A stretch of DNA of 29,273 nucleotides from Candidatus Aerophobota bacterium. GTDB lineage: Bacteria; Aerophobota; Aerophobia; Aerophobales; B3-G15. Position numbers and translations under genes: made by a program. Positions 15,107-23,564 of this stretch are shown in pieces. Where the stretch lies: assembly GCA_030615365.1 (NCBI GenBank), contig JAUWZM010000031.1:1-29273 (forward strand), written 5' to 3'. The notes beneath the pieces are model-generated. The model worked only from the letters and a program-made list of their open reading frames with translations, made no database searches and was not told the DNA's origin. Within the stretch, counting starts at the first letter, position 1. Each line of letters begins with the position of its first letter.

Positions 15107-16888
15107 ATGATAAATAGTAAAGAAAAAGGATTCATTGCCTTAGATGGCACTGCTCCCTTTTCCATTAGAAGGGCTTGCGAGCTTCTCTCAGAATGGACAA
15201 AGCTACCTATTGAGGAGGAAGGAGAAGCTGATAATGTGATCCGGATTGCCTATTCCTACCAGGAAAAGACAGACAGGGAACTATTGGATTTAGATGAGGA
15301 AGGATACCTCATTAAAACATATAAAAAGAATAGTTCATCTAATATAGCCATTATAGCCAATACTGTACCAGGAGCTACCAATGGTATCTATGGATTGTGG
15401 AGGATGCTAAAAACTAACCAGTCCCATAATCCCTTTACCCAGGAATGGAATATTAAAGAAAAACCCTATTTTAAAACAAGAGGGATAATGACTATGCTTA
15501 TGCCCTGGGGGTTTGAAGAACTCTCAACTGATTCCTGGACTTTTGAGGAATGGAAGAGTTATTTAGAAAGAATAAGATCCTTGGGGGCAAACTCGGTGAT
15601 GATTTTCCTTTTAGCACTTTATCATCCTGATTTTCCAGAATTAGAAAAAAATGCCTGGCGTTACCGGGTAATCCGAGAGGCAATAATTTATGGAAAGCGC
15701 CTGGGGCTTAAGATATATGTAATGTGGGTTTATAGTATGCTCCCATCTCCCCTTTGGTGGAAATATCCCTCCTTGAGGGCAAAAGTAAGGACGGGATACC
15801 ATGGAATTACCTTTTGCTGGCAGCATCGGGAAGAACATAATATTTTAAAGATTCATCGCTATATTGTAGATTATTTTAAGGAAGCTGATGGATTTTGTCT
15901 TTTTGCTTTTGAACTGGGAGATTGTATATGTGAGAGATGTAGCCATAACCTGGATCAGGTTGTCGTAGAGGCGATGGATAATTTGAAGAAATGGGTAAAA
16001 GAGGTAAAAGCAGGGAAAAACCTTATGTTTTCCACCTGGTTTGCTGGATTGTTTGAAGACCTCACTCCAAATTTACGGGAAAAATTATCTACTCGTCTGC
16101 CTGAAGATATAACAATTGTTGATTTTAATCGCCTCTCGCTATACAAAGCTCAAAAGGAAGGACATAAAGTAATTGATTGGGTATTTTTAACCGATCCCGA
16201 AGGAGGAAGGGAAAACCGGTCTATTTTCCCAAGACCTCGCTTAAATGTGACCAGGAAAAGAATTCTGGGTTTTAAAGAGGATGGGAAATTAAAAAAGGCA
16301 GAAGGATTGTTTATCTATCGACTCACCCCTCCTACCAGATTTTTAAGTGATTATGCAGCCTTAAGATTAGCCTGGAATCCACAGTTAACAGTGGAGGAGA
16401 TCGTTGATGAGGTATCAGGGTTCTTAACCTCAGATAAGGAAAATAAGAAGAGTGTATCAAGGGCTATTCTTTCCTTAGAGAAATGGTGGCAAGGCTTAGA
16501 CGAGGAAGCACTTCAGGAGTCGATTGACCTTTTCGCCAAAGTGAAAGAAAAGGAGAAATCAGATACCTTAGAAAATATCTGGGGACCAGTATCACTCCTA
16601 CCCTTTATTTATGAGCTCAGCAAAGAAGGGGTAAGTGAGGAAAGAGAAGAGGAACTATTTAAAAAGATTTATCAGCGAATGAGAAAGATAAGGATCCTGC
16701 GCTGTTATACTACCGATCAAGCTTGGATAACAAGAGCTCAGGCTATTCTTAAAGCCAGACTTGAGTGGTGGACCTCTAAAGAAGAGGGTTTATTTGGGAA
16801 AGCTTTATTTGGAGGGCAAGATGTTTTAGGCATAGAAAAAGGTGAATTTCCTTTTTTTGAAAACTGGCAAAACTTAATTGAAGAGTAA
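15107..16888 (+). CDS. Glycosidase-like TIM-barrel protein with CxCxxC cluster (copy A)
   Basis: 593 residues, no signal peptide, cytoplasmic. The N-terminal 115 residues look like the small alpha/beta domain in front of GH20/GH67/GH84-type barrels: ACELLSEWTKLPIEEEGE, a strand pattern ending DEEGYLI, then IIANTVPGATNGIYGLWRML. A TIM-barrel-like part begins at FKTRGIMTML (about 122). LFAFELGDCICERC (265-278) has a candidate acid E269 and a Cys-x-Cys-x-x-Cys cluster, as in DUF4838-like barrels. The last third is helical and Trp-rich. I read it as a probable glycoside hydrolase of an uncharacterised family; this is inference. I chose ATG 15107 because GGAG sits 6 nt upstream (a TTG at 15095 is the alternative). 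A close paralog is at 27036. Confidence 0.82.
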   Translation: MINSKEKGFIALDGTAPFSIRRACELLSEWTKLPIEEEGEADNVIRIAYSYQEKTDRELLDLDEEGYLIKTYKKNSSSNIAIIANTVPGATNGIYGLWRMLKTNQSHNPFTQEWNIKEKPYFKTRGIMTMLMPWGFEELSTDSWTFEEWKSYLERIRSLGANSVMIFLLALYHPDFPELEKNAWRYRVIREAIIYGKRLGLKIYVMWVYSMLPSPLWWKYPSLRAKVRTGYHGITFCWQHREEHNILKIHRYIVDYFKEADGFCLFAFELGDCICERCSHNLDQVVVEAMDNLKKWVKEVKAGKNLMFSTWFAGLFEDLTPNLREKLSTRLPEDITIVDFNRLSLYKAQKEGHKVIDWVFLTDPEGGRENRSIFPRPRLNVTRKRILGFKEDGKLKKAEGLFIYRLTPPTRFLSDYAALRLAWNPQLTVEEIVDEVSGFLTSDKENKKSVSRAILSLEKWWQGLDEEALQESIDLFAKVKEKEKSDTLENIWGPVSLLPFIYELSKEGVSEEREEELFKKIYQRMRKIRILRCYTTDQAWITRAQAILKARLEWWTSKEEGLFGKALFGGQDVLGIEKGEFPFFENWQNLIEE

Positions 16889-16935
16889 AAGAAAAAATAG
16901 AAATTATTAACTATAACTACAGGAGGAAAGTAAAA

Positions 16936-18102
16936 ATGGTAACCGTATATCCAATAGGGACGACCATCTATAATCCTGAGAAGTGTTACAATGGTTATAC
17001 GATAATGTGCTTTCCCGCTGGTCATAAAGCAGTTAAGCTGATTGATATGAACGGCAATGTTGTCAATGAATGGAATGTCTTAGCCATACGGGCCAGACTT
17101 TTGGAAAATGGCAATCTGCTCACGGTAACAAGAAGAAAAATGAAAAAAAATCTTATTCAGGAATATGATTGGGATCATCGCCTTGTTTGGGAATATGCTC
17201 CTCCAGGAAGCCCTCATCATGACGTTCAAAGATTGGAAAATGGCAACACTTTATTGCTCTATACCAAAGTGGTCCCCGAGGAATACAGAGAAAAAATTGA
17301 AAATCCTGAGCGCAGAAGAGATATCTGTGTCCATTCAGACGTTGTGCTTGAAATAACACCAAAAAAAGAGATAGCCTGGGAATGGTATACCTACAAGCAT
17401 TTAGACATAAACTTATATCATCAGATATGTAGTTTGGCCGACTGGACACACATAAACACTGTTCAGGCACTTCCAGAAAACAAGTGGTATAACGCAGGAG
17501 ATGCGAGGTTCAAACCGGGTAATATTTTGTTAAGCCCGAGAAATCTCAGCCGCATCTTTATAGTGGATAAGGATACCAAAGAGATAGTCTGGACCTACAC
17601 TGGCGATTACGATGGTGGGCTTGCCGGACAGCACGAACCACATATGATCGAGAAGGGCCTGCCCGGTGAGGGCAACATATTGATCTTTGATAATGGTGCA
17701 CCTCCTCTTAATAATCTTATACACTCCAGCCAATCATACGTAATTGAGATAAATCCACCTACCAAGGTAGTAGTGTGGAAGTATGAGAATGGGGAACAGT
17801 TCTTTAGTAGATTCAGGGCTAATGCACAAAGGATTCCCCATGGAAATACATTGATATGTGAATCCAATGGTTTCAGGATCTTTGAGGTCACTTCAGAAGG
17901 AGAAACAGTTTGGGAACATGTCGTTCCAGACCAGTTAACAATTGGCCGTGCCTATAGATATTCCTACAATCACTGTCCTCAACTGAAGACTTTAGGTAAA
18001 CCAAAGGAGAAACCAGTAACTCCACCATCACATGTGAGGACAATGCCGACAAGCTTCAAGGCTTTGATGGAGGATCTTCTATGGGATTTTCAGATTAAGT
18101 GA
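16936..18102 (+). CDS. Arylsulfotransferase (ASST)-like beta-propeller protein, cytoplasmic
   Basis: 388 residues. It has a six-bladed-propeller repeat pattern (blades such as VKLIDMNGNVVNEWN, IQEYDWDHRLVWEYAPPG, SRIFIVDKDTKEIVWTYTG, SYVIEINPPTKVVVWKYENG). The ASST-family active-site segments are recognisable in order: HHDV (H94/H95), DWTHINTV (H172), SPRN (R202) and GQHEPH (H233/H236), matching the His-His-Arg-His set of AssT in which a His carries the sulfate. Known AssT enzymes move sulfate from an aryl sulfate to a phenol and are periplasmic; here no signal peptide is visible, so a cytoplasmic role is likely. AGGAGGA lies 8-9 nt before the ATG. It sits between the glycosidase-like gene and a permease, upstream of the sulfatase-fold genes. 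Sulfotransferase activity is inferred; a non-enzymatic propeller is possible. Confidence 0.85.
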   Translation: MVTVYPIGTTIYNPEKCYNGYTIMCFPAGHKAVKLIDMNGNVVNEWNVLAIRARLLENGNLLTVTRRKMKKNLIQEYDWDHRLVWEYAPPGSPHHDVQRLENGNTLLLYTKVVPEEYREKIENPERRRDICVHSDVVLEITPKKEIAWEWYTYKHLDINLYHQICSLADWTHINTVQALPENKWYNAGDARFKPGNILLSPRNLSRIFIVDKDTKEIVWTYTGDYDGGLAGQHEPHMIEKGLPGEGNILIFDNGAPPLNNLIHSSQSYVIEINPPTKVVVWKYENGEQFFSRFRANAQRIPHGNTLICESNGFRIFEVTSEGETVWEHVVPDQLTIGRAYRYSYNHCPQLKTLGKPKEKPVTPPSHVRTMPTSFKALMEDLLWDFQIK

Positions 18103-18129
18103 CAAAACTAATAACATTAGGGGTTATCT

Positions 18130-18990
18130 ATGCTTAAAAAAGAAGAGGGGATTGAACATACAAATCTTTTATTTCAGATAATTATTCTTGTTATCATCTG
18201 GCTTGTTGGCGTTGGTATGATTTTTCCTGTTGTCTGGGCATTAACTACTTCTCTGAAGGAAAGAGCCCAGGTCTGGCAATATCCACCTTCCTGGATACCC
18301 TGGCCAGCTACCTTAGGCAATTATCCTAAGGTCTGGGATTTAGTTAATTTTGGCAGAGCTTTTATAAATAGTGGCATTGTCACATCTGTAGTTACCCTGG
18401 GTGGATTATTCTTCAGCGCCTTAGCTGGCTTTGCCTTTGCTCATTATCGCTTTCCCGGGCGAAATATCATCTTTTTTGCTATTCTATCCACTATAATGGT
18501 ACCGGTGCAAATAAGATTAATCCCTACCTTTCTTATTATAAAGTGGATTGGCTGGATAGATACCTATCAAGCCTTAATTCTTCCCCTGTTAGGTAATGCT
18601 TTTGGAATATTCTTAATGCGACAGTTCCTGCAGGCTATTCCCAGAGACCTATTTGATTCTGCTCGAATTGATGGGTCCTCAGAATTTAGGATTTTTCTAC
18701 AGATAGTTATGCCTCTTTGCAAACCTGCCTTAGCTGCTCTGGGAATTTTCATCTTTATGGGGGCCTGGAATGATTTTATGTGGCCATTAATTGTAGTAAA
18801 AAGTCAAGAGATGAAAACAGTCCCCTTGATAATAGCCAGTTTAGCTTCCGGAGGAGAAGGAACGGCAATAACTGGCTGGCCTGTCTTAATGGCTGGGGCT
18901 ATGCTGGTGGTTATACCAGTATTGATAGTGTTCATAGCATTTCAAAATTATTTCGTAAGAGGAATTACCCTTTCTGGTTTAAAGGGATAA
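18130..18990 (+). CDS. Sugar ABC transporter permease, MalG type (copy 2)
   Basis: 286 residues, about 90% identical to the 13995 permease, with the same KERAQVWQYPPSWIPWP and FDSARIDGSSEFRIFLQIVM (EAA) segments. Changes concentrate in the loop before the last helix: copy 1 has GLGSAATAIHGWP, copy 2 has SLASGGEGTAITGWP with a 2-residue insertion. It starts with ATG at 18130, AGGGG about 6 nt upstream. No MalF partner accompanies it, so it may pair with the 13068 permease as an alternative subunit or be a recent duplicate. The match to copy 1 continues about 23 bp past the stop codon and then stops. Confidence 0.94.
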   Translation: MLKKEEGIEHTNLLFQIIILVIIWLVGVGMIFPVVWALTTSLKERAQVWQYPPSWIPWPATLGNYPKVWDLVNFGRAFINSGIVTSVVTLGGLFFSALAGFAFAHYRFPGRNIIFFAILSTIMVPVQIRLIPTFLIIKWIGWIDTYQALILPLLGNAFGIFLMRQFLQAIPRDLFDSARIDGSSEFRIFLQIVMPLCKPALAALGIFIFMGAWNDFMWPLIVVKSQEMKTVPLIIASLASGGEGTAITGWPVLMAGAMLVVIPVLIVFIAFQNYFVRGITLSGLKG

Positions 18991-19086
18991 AAAGGGTAGC
19001 AGTTTAGCCGCTACGTCACCAAGGTACAGAGGAATGGTAGCAGGTAAGTTTCTCTAAAAATGTGAGGTTCCTCGCCTGTCATTGCT

Positions 19087-19140
19087 GTAGCTTGCCGATT
19101 TATCGGCGCATTAAACTCGCCCCATAAATGGGGCAGCTAC
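19087..19140. repeat. Family C covarying mini-hairpin unit (complete)
   Basis: A 54-bp unit bounded by GTAGCT (19087-19092) and AGCTAC (19135-19140). Inside are GCCGATTTATCGGC (19094-19107) and GCCCCATAAATGGGGC (19119-19134), two perfect hairpins that differ in sequence from other copies but keep pairing. Upstream, ACGTCACCAAGGTACAGAGG (from 19013) is a family A fragment. Confidence 0.75.
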
Positions 19141-19172
19141 TTATTAATTGACAGATAAAAGAGGAAAATTTT

Positions 19173-19201
19173 AAAAAAATAACATCAAAAAAAATAACAT
19201 C
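19173..19201. repeat. Two tandem copies of AAAAAAATAACATC before a ribosome site
   Basis: Period of 15 bp, 19173-19186 and 19188-19201, directly before AAAGGAGG of the 19218 gene. It could be slippage or a small A-rich leader. Confidence 0.5.
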
Positions 19202-19217
19202 AAAGGAGGTTTTTTGA

Positions 19218-20573
19218 ATGAACATAGTGGTAATCGTCTCAGACACATTTCGCCGTGACAATTTGAGTTGCTATAGTGACAGGAAGGTCTATACACCTCA
19301 TCTGGACCACTTTGCTGAAAAGTGCGTGGTTTTTGACCAGGCTTACTGCGCATCTTTTCCAACAGTACCTATGCGCGCTGATCTTATGACCGGTAAGTAT
19401 ACCTTTACCCATCTTGGTTGGGCACCTCTGCCGAATAAGGAAGTAATACTTTCCCAGATATTGGCAGGCGCTGGATATACAACTATGGGTATAGTGGATA
19501 CTCCTTTCTTTATGAAAGGGGGCTACAATTATGATCGGGGCTTTCACGATTTTATTCAGTATCGGGGACACGGCTATTACTGGAAGGGTGGACAGAACTG
19601 GAGGCCATCTGAGGATCGCAAAGATGTTACCTATGAGCGCCGCTACGAAGAAGATTACTGTGCACCGAAAACCTGTGCTACAGCTGAGCACTGGATTGAA
19701 CGGCATTACAAGGAGAATTTTTTTCTCTATATAGATACCTGGGATCCTCATGAAATCTGGACTCCACCTGCACATTACGTGGAACGCTATGAACCTGATT
19801 GGGATGGAGTATTTCCCACTCATCCTTCTTATCAATATCTAAAAGACAGCAGCGTAACTACAAAAGAGCTTAATACTGCGTATGCCTGCTATCGTGGTGA
19901 GGTAACAATGGTTGACCATGCTGTAGGTCGGCTTATTGACCGAATTGAGTCAATGGGTTTAATGGATAATACCGCGATTATCTTTACAGCTGACCACGGC
20001 TATTATTTTGGTGAACATAATATCTATGGCAAAGCAGTGGTAGGAGTGGGGCAAAAAGCGTTGTTTGTAACTTCTCCACTTTATAAAGAGGTTAATAATA
20101 TCCCCCTATTAATTTATGTGCCTGGCGTTACACCACGTCACACTAATGCGCTGGTATCTGCTCCTGATTTTATGCCCACAATTATTGAATTAGCAAATGC
20201 AAAAGTGCCCGATCCTGTGCAGGGCAAATCCTTCTTACCGGTAATTAAAAAAGAAAAAGATACCCATCAGGAATTTGTGGTTTCCACCATGCAACTACAA
20301 AATCCTGGTGAAGTTACCCGAGCTGTAGATGGAACTGAACGAGAGGTAGAGATTCATTTACCGGCCACTATTACGACTGATAAATGGTCACTTCTTTATT
20401 CATGGAAAGGCTCTCCAGTAGAGCTTTACGATCTAAAATCCGATCCTGCACAAAAGAATAATGTTGCTGAGAACAATAGATCCGTAGTAAAGGAACTGCA
20501 TCAATGTTACTATGAGTTTTTGAAGAGAATCGGGACTGAAGAGAGATTACTCAAACCCAGAGCCTCTCTGTAA
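19218..20573 (+). CDS. Sulfatase-fold (alkaline phosphatase superfamily) hydrolase with Thr nucleophile position
   Basis: 451 residues, cytoplasmic (no signal peptide). The sulfatase N-terminus (VVIVSDTFRRDNLSCYSD, with D9 and D14 in metal-site positions), TPHLDHFAEKCVVFDQAY, IIFTADHGYYFGEHN (D259, H260) and PLLIYVPGV are conserved. The active-site segment SFPTVPMRADLMTGKYTF has Thr49 where sulfatases carry the Cys or Ser that becomes formylglycine (C/S-x-P-x-R). So formylglycine cannot form here; Thr is instead the nucleophile in the related NPP phosphodiesterases. The enzyme may cleave a phosphate/phosphonate ester or use Thr in some other way. AAAGGAGG lies 8 nt before the ATG. It has a related Thr-type gene at 23565. 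Calling it a sulfatase by fold is safe; the substrate is not. Confidence 0.9.
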   Translation: MNIVVIVSDTFRRDNLSCYSDRKVYTPHLDHFAEKCVVFDQAYCASFPTVPMRADLMTGKYTFTHLGWAPLPNKEVILSQILAGAGYTTMGIVDTPFFMKGGYNYDRGFHDFIQYRGHGYYWKGGQNWRPSEDRKDVTYERRYEEDYCAPKTCATAEHWIERHYKENFFLYIDTWDPHEIWTPPAHYVERYEPDWDGVFPTHPSYQYLKDSSVTTKELNTAYACYRGEVTMVDHAVGRLIDRIESMGLMDNTAIIFTADHGYYFGEHNIYGKAVVGVGQKALFVTSPLYKEVNNIPLLIYVPGVTPRHTNALVSAPDFMPTIIELANAKVPDPVQGKSFLPVIKKEKDTHQEFVVSTMQLQNPGEVTRAVDGTEREVEIHLPATITTDKWSLLYSWKGSPVELYDLKSDPAQKNNVAENNRSVVKELHQCYYEFLKRIGTEERLLKPRASL

Positions 20574-20636
20574 ATCATCTATAAGGTTACATCTCATAAC
20601 AGTCACCAATACTTAGTGGTAGAGTTAGATTTTTCG

Positions 20637-20805
20637 TTACTATTCAGCCACAAAGACATGAAGACACCAAGATTAATACGTAGAAAAGTTAATGCATTGA
20701 TGAAATCAACGGAAAAGAACAAGACGAACGAGATAGACGAAATAGACGAGACGGACGAGTTTATATCACTGCTTTGTGCCTTGGTGACTTAGTGGCCTGA
20801 ACTGT
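20637..20805. repeat. Family A inverted-repeat element with GACGA-rich interior
   Basis: Left end TTACTATTCAGCCACAAAG (from 20637), right end TTTGTGCCTTGGTGACTTAG TGGCC (to about 20796), homologous to the ends of the 14911-15080 element. The interior differs: 20724-20759 is a purine-rich near-tandem of GACGA units (GACGAACGAGATAGACGAAA and onward). Confidence 0.7.
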
Positions 20806-20857
20806 TAAGATTTTTCATAAAAAAGCTAACACAAGATTAGAAAAGGAGGTAAAAAAT

Positions 20858-21652
20858 ATGGCCAGTATACCTGATTTTTCTCTAAAAGGTAAGGTGGCTA
20901 TTGTGACGGGAGGCAGGAGAGGGATAGGCAAGGCTATTGCGTTAACTTTTGCTGAGGCCGGAGCTGATGTTGCTATTGGTGATTGCGTGATTGAGGATGG
21001 TGAACTGGACGATGTAGCCAGGGAAATCCAAAGACTTGGCAGGCGTTCCCTGGCAATTCAGATTGACGTTTCGCAAAAAACGGATGTGGATAACCTTGTT
21101 CGAGAAGTAATGGATGAGTTTGGCGTTATTGACATTTTAATAAATAATGCTGGTGTTGTTATCCCTGTACAGGTGCTTGAAACCTCAGAGGTGCTTGAAG
21201 TTTCAGAAGATATCTGGGACAGGATGATTGGTGTTAATCTTAAAGGTTGCTATCTATGCTCCCAGGCAGTAGGCAAAATAATGGTCAAGCAAAACAAGGG
21301 TAATATTATTAGTATGGCATCGGTGGCGGGGCTCAAGATGGCGGTTGATACAGCAAACGTTGTGTATAATATTAGTAAGGCAGGGATAATGATGTTTACC
21401 CGAGTGCTGGCGAAAGAATTAAGCAAATACAATATACGGGCCAATGCCATCGCTCCCGGCGGGGTTAAAACAGAGATGATTCGACCTCTATGGAGCGACC
21501 CTGAGATCTTTAAGCAGATCAAGGTAAAAATACCGGTAGGTCGATTAGCTCAGCCAAGGGAGATAGCCAACGTGGCTTTGTTTTTAGCTTCTGATGCCTC
21601 CAGTTATATCACGGGGCATACTATTGTTGCAGATGGCGGTTTGTTGACTTAG
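20858..21652 (+). CDS. Short-chain dehydrogenase/reductase (SDR, classical)
   Basis: 264 residues, a cytoplasmic oxidoreductase. The glycine-rich NAD(P) motif TGGRRGIG is at 17-24, Asp42 at the end of strand 2 (VAIGDC) suggests NAD rather than NADP, NNAG is at 96-99, catalytic Ser about 155 (ISMASVAG) and the YNISK Tyr/Lys pair are Y170 and K174. The C-terminal GGLLT ending is typical of FabG-like/sugar-alcohol SDRs. A stretch around 104-118 (QVLETSEVLEVSED) is a few residues longer than usual. AAAAGGAGG lies before the ATG. It lies 51 bp before the acetoacetate-decarboxylase-fold gene, so the pair is probably co-transcribed. In this cluster it probably oxidises a hydroxyl of the released sugar or acyl unit. 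Confidence 0.93.
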   Translation: MASIPDFSLKGKVAIVTGGRRGIGKAIALTFAEAGADVAIGDCVIEDGELDDVAREIQRLGRRSLAIQIDVSQKTDVDNLVREVMDEFGVIDILINNAGVVIPVQVLETSEVLEVSEDIWDRMIGVNLKGCYLCSQAVGKIMVKQNKGNIISMASVAGLKMAVDTANVVYNISKAGIMMFTRVLAKELSKYNIRANAIAPGGVKTEMIRPLWSDPEIFKQIKVKIPVGRLAQPREIANVALFLASDASSYITGHTIVADGGLLT

Positions 21653-21703
21653 CCTTTGTGGTTGATTTTTGATACTATGAATTATTATTTTGGGAGGTGA
21701 CAA

Positions 21704-23473
21704 ATGAACAAGTCCATTTTTTTTAATCTTCGCTATCGGACTGATCCGAAACGTATCCAAAGAGTACTCCCTCCTCTACTTGAGCCAGATGATGAGGCTA
21801 TAGTTCTGGTCGATTACGCTTTGGTTGACTTCGATGAACCATTACGTAGCATCTTTATGCCAGAGGCCTATTATGAATCAGGTTTTCATGTTTCTGCAAA
21901 GTACCGTGGTCACAGGGGTATGTTCCAAATAGGTATGCCCTTGAACTGTGACTGGGGACGGGCAATGGGCCGTGAAGCTGTTGGTTATTGTAAGAAGGAC
22001 GGCAAGATAAATATTGAGGTTAAAGATGATATTATTCATGCCTCTTTATGGCGTCGTGGGTTTCTAATCCATCGCGTAGAGACTGTTGTCACCAACAAAC
22101 CTGCCCATCCATTGAACTGGTTTCGTGAATTCGGGTACGGTGCTTTCCTCTATCGTTTTCGGCTTAACCCTGATTGGCGGAGAGGACCCCTGGGTGATGG
22201 TCCTGTGGAGCTGTGGCGTCTGGGTGGGAACGAATATGGTTATCCTACTGAGATGGAAGAGGGTGAGTACCTGCCGCTTGCCTGTGATATTGCGCGTACT
22301 AAATTTGAATTCGTTGACCCCTCCCCTCTCGATCCCTTCTGTGAATTTCCATTACTGGAAATACTTGGTGTTACATACCATGCTGTGTTCTGGGCTGATA
22401 GTTTTCAGTCCCCACAGCGACCACCTCGCCCTGGCAGTGCACCGACAACGATAGCCGGACCAACCTCTGTCTTCTTAGAAACAGTAGATAAAGCTGCGTT
22501 TGAACCATGGGCCCTCATTGGACATGATCGCCCTGTAAGTGATGGAAAACCATGGTGTCCTGCTATCTGGCCAGATTCAGCAACAGCTCTCAAACTCACA
22601 CCTGAAGAGCTCGAAGCACATCACTCACGAGAGAGTATCAGTCTTGCTCCAATCGACCTCGTTGATATCGAGCTAAAGATAGACCCCAAGACCCACGCAA
22701 AAACTCTACCACCGGGTTGCAATCCGAGTAATAAACCCCTGGTGCGCATTCTGGCCATCCGGGCCAAGGCCAGCAATATCTCCCCGGTACCTTTCAGTGA
22801 GCTGTGGCTCCTCAGTCGCTGTGAAATCAACGGCAAGTTAGCTTACTACGCACTCTCACACATCGTCGGCTCAGGAGGTGATGTTACCTTTGGACGTGAG
22901 ACCTTTGGCTATCCTTCAAAGATTGGTGAAGTTGAGTTAACGCTTCACGAGAAAGACTTTACTGTTCTGGGAAGGCGTCTCGGTCGTGATTTCTTTCGCT
23001 GCCATGCAAACCTATCACAACCTGTGGTAGGTTCAGGTGAAGAGAAATTTGTCCTGTTGGGGATTCAAGTGCAACCCATGAAACTGGAGACTCAAGTGAA
23101 TCCCATCAAAGATCCTCAAGCACCACATGCTAATCTGATAGGTCAGCCATGGACCATCCATCGTGAACACTCAAGTGATGCTACCACAGAGTCAGCCACG
23201 ATTGAGTTCCCAGACTCTCCTGGTCCTGGAATCATCGGTCGGCCTGATCCCTGGTTTGAGCTGCATCCGTATCGGGTAACCAGGGCAACACTCAGTCAAG
23301 GCGTTATGAGTCGTGGACCAGGTCAAATCCTGAAGGACCTACCAAACTTTATGCCCTACTTTGCAGAACGCTACGACGGTATCTGCGGGGATAATGTGCA
23401 ACAGGTAATACAGATGATGCAACAAGGTTCGAAGGCAACGTTCCTGGTAAACAGGAGCACCCTCTCTGAATAG
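21704..23473 (+). CDS. Double-domain acetoacetate decarboxylase-fold protein
   Basis: 589 residues, about twice the length of acetoacetate decarboxylase (ADC). Two ADC-like halves are visible. The first (about 1-290) has LPPLLEPDDEAIVLVDYAL, SAKYRGHRGMFQIGMPL and GREAVGYCKKDGKINI (K97-K98). The second (about 315-589) has FSELWLLSRCEINGKLAYY and GRETFGYPSKIGEVEL (S406-K407). In ADC the Schiff-base Lys is the first of a Lys-Lys pair after YP; the first half keeps both Lys, with Cys96 in place of Pro, while the second half has Ser at the first position. The first half is thus the better candidate for catalysis. ADC-fold relatives also act as hydratase/aldolase-type enzymes. GGGAGGTG precedes the ATG. 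It follows the SDR gene by 51 bp, consistent with oxidation then decarboxylation or carbonyl chemistry. Confidence 0.85.
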   Translation: MNKSIFFNLRYRTDPKRIQRVLPPLLEPDDEAIVLVDYALVDFDEPLRSIFMPEAYYESGFHVSAKYRGHRGMFQIGMPLNCDWGRAMGREAVGYCKKDGKINIEVKDDIIHASLWRRGFLIHRVETVVTNKPAHPLNWFREFGYGAFLYRFRLNPDWRRGPLGDGPVELWRLGGNEYGYPTEMEEGEYLPLACDIARTKFEFVDPSPLDPFCEFPLLEILGVTYHAVFWADSFQSPQRPPRPGSAPTTIAGPTSVFLETVDKAAFEPWALIGHDRPVSDGKPWCPAIWPDSATALKLTPEELEAHHSRESISLAPIDLVDIELKIDPKTHAKTLPPGCNPSNKPLVRILAIRAKASNISPVPFSELWLLSRCEINGKLAYYALSHIVGSGGDVTFGRETFGYPSKIGEVELTLHEKDFTVLGRRLGRDFFRCHANLSQPVVGSGEEKFVLLGIQVQPMKLETQVNPIKDPQAPHANLIGQPWTIHREHSSDATTESATIEFPDSPGPGIIGRPDPWFELHPYRVTRATLSQGVMSRGPGQILKDLPNFMPYFAERYDGICGDNVQQVIQMMQQGSKATFLVNRSTLSE

Positions 23474-23564
23474 TAAAGAGACGAAAAGACCCTTTGTATC
23501 CTGGAAAGAGCTAATAAAGAATGAATTTTTAACAGAACTAAATATATTATACGGGGAGAAACGT

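Noticed and set aside
19239..19835. 198-codon minus-strand ORF antisense to the first sulfatase-fold gene
   Set aside because: It lies wholly within a gene with strong family motifs, has no recognisable fold and no ribosome site.
20724..20759. Possible CRISPR-like array from the repeated GACGA units
   Set aside because: Units are about 9 bp with no spacers of CRISPR size, and no cas genes are present.
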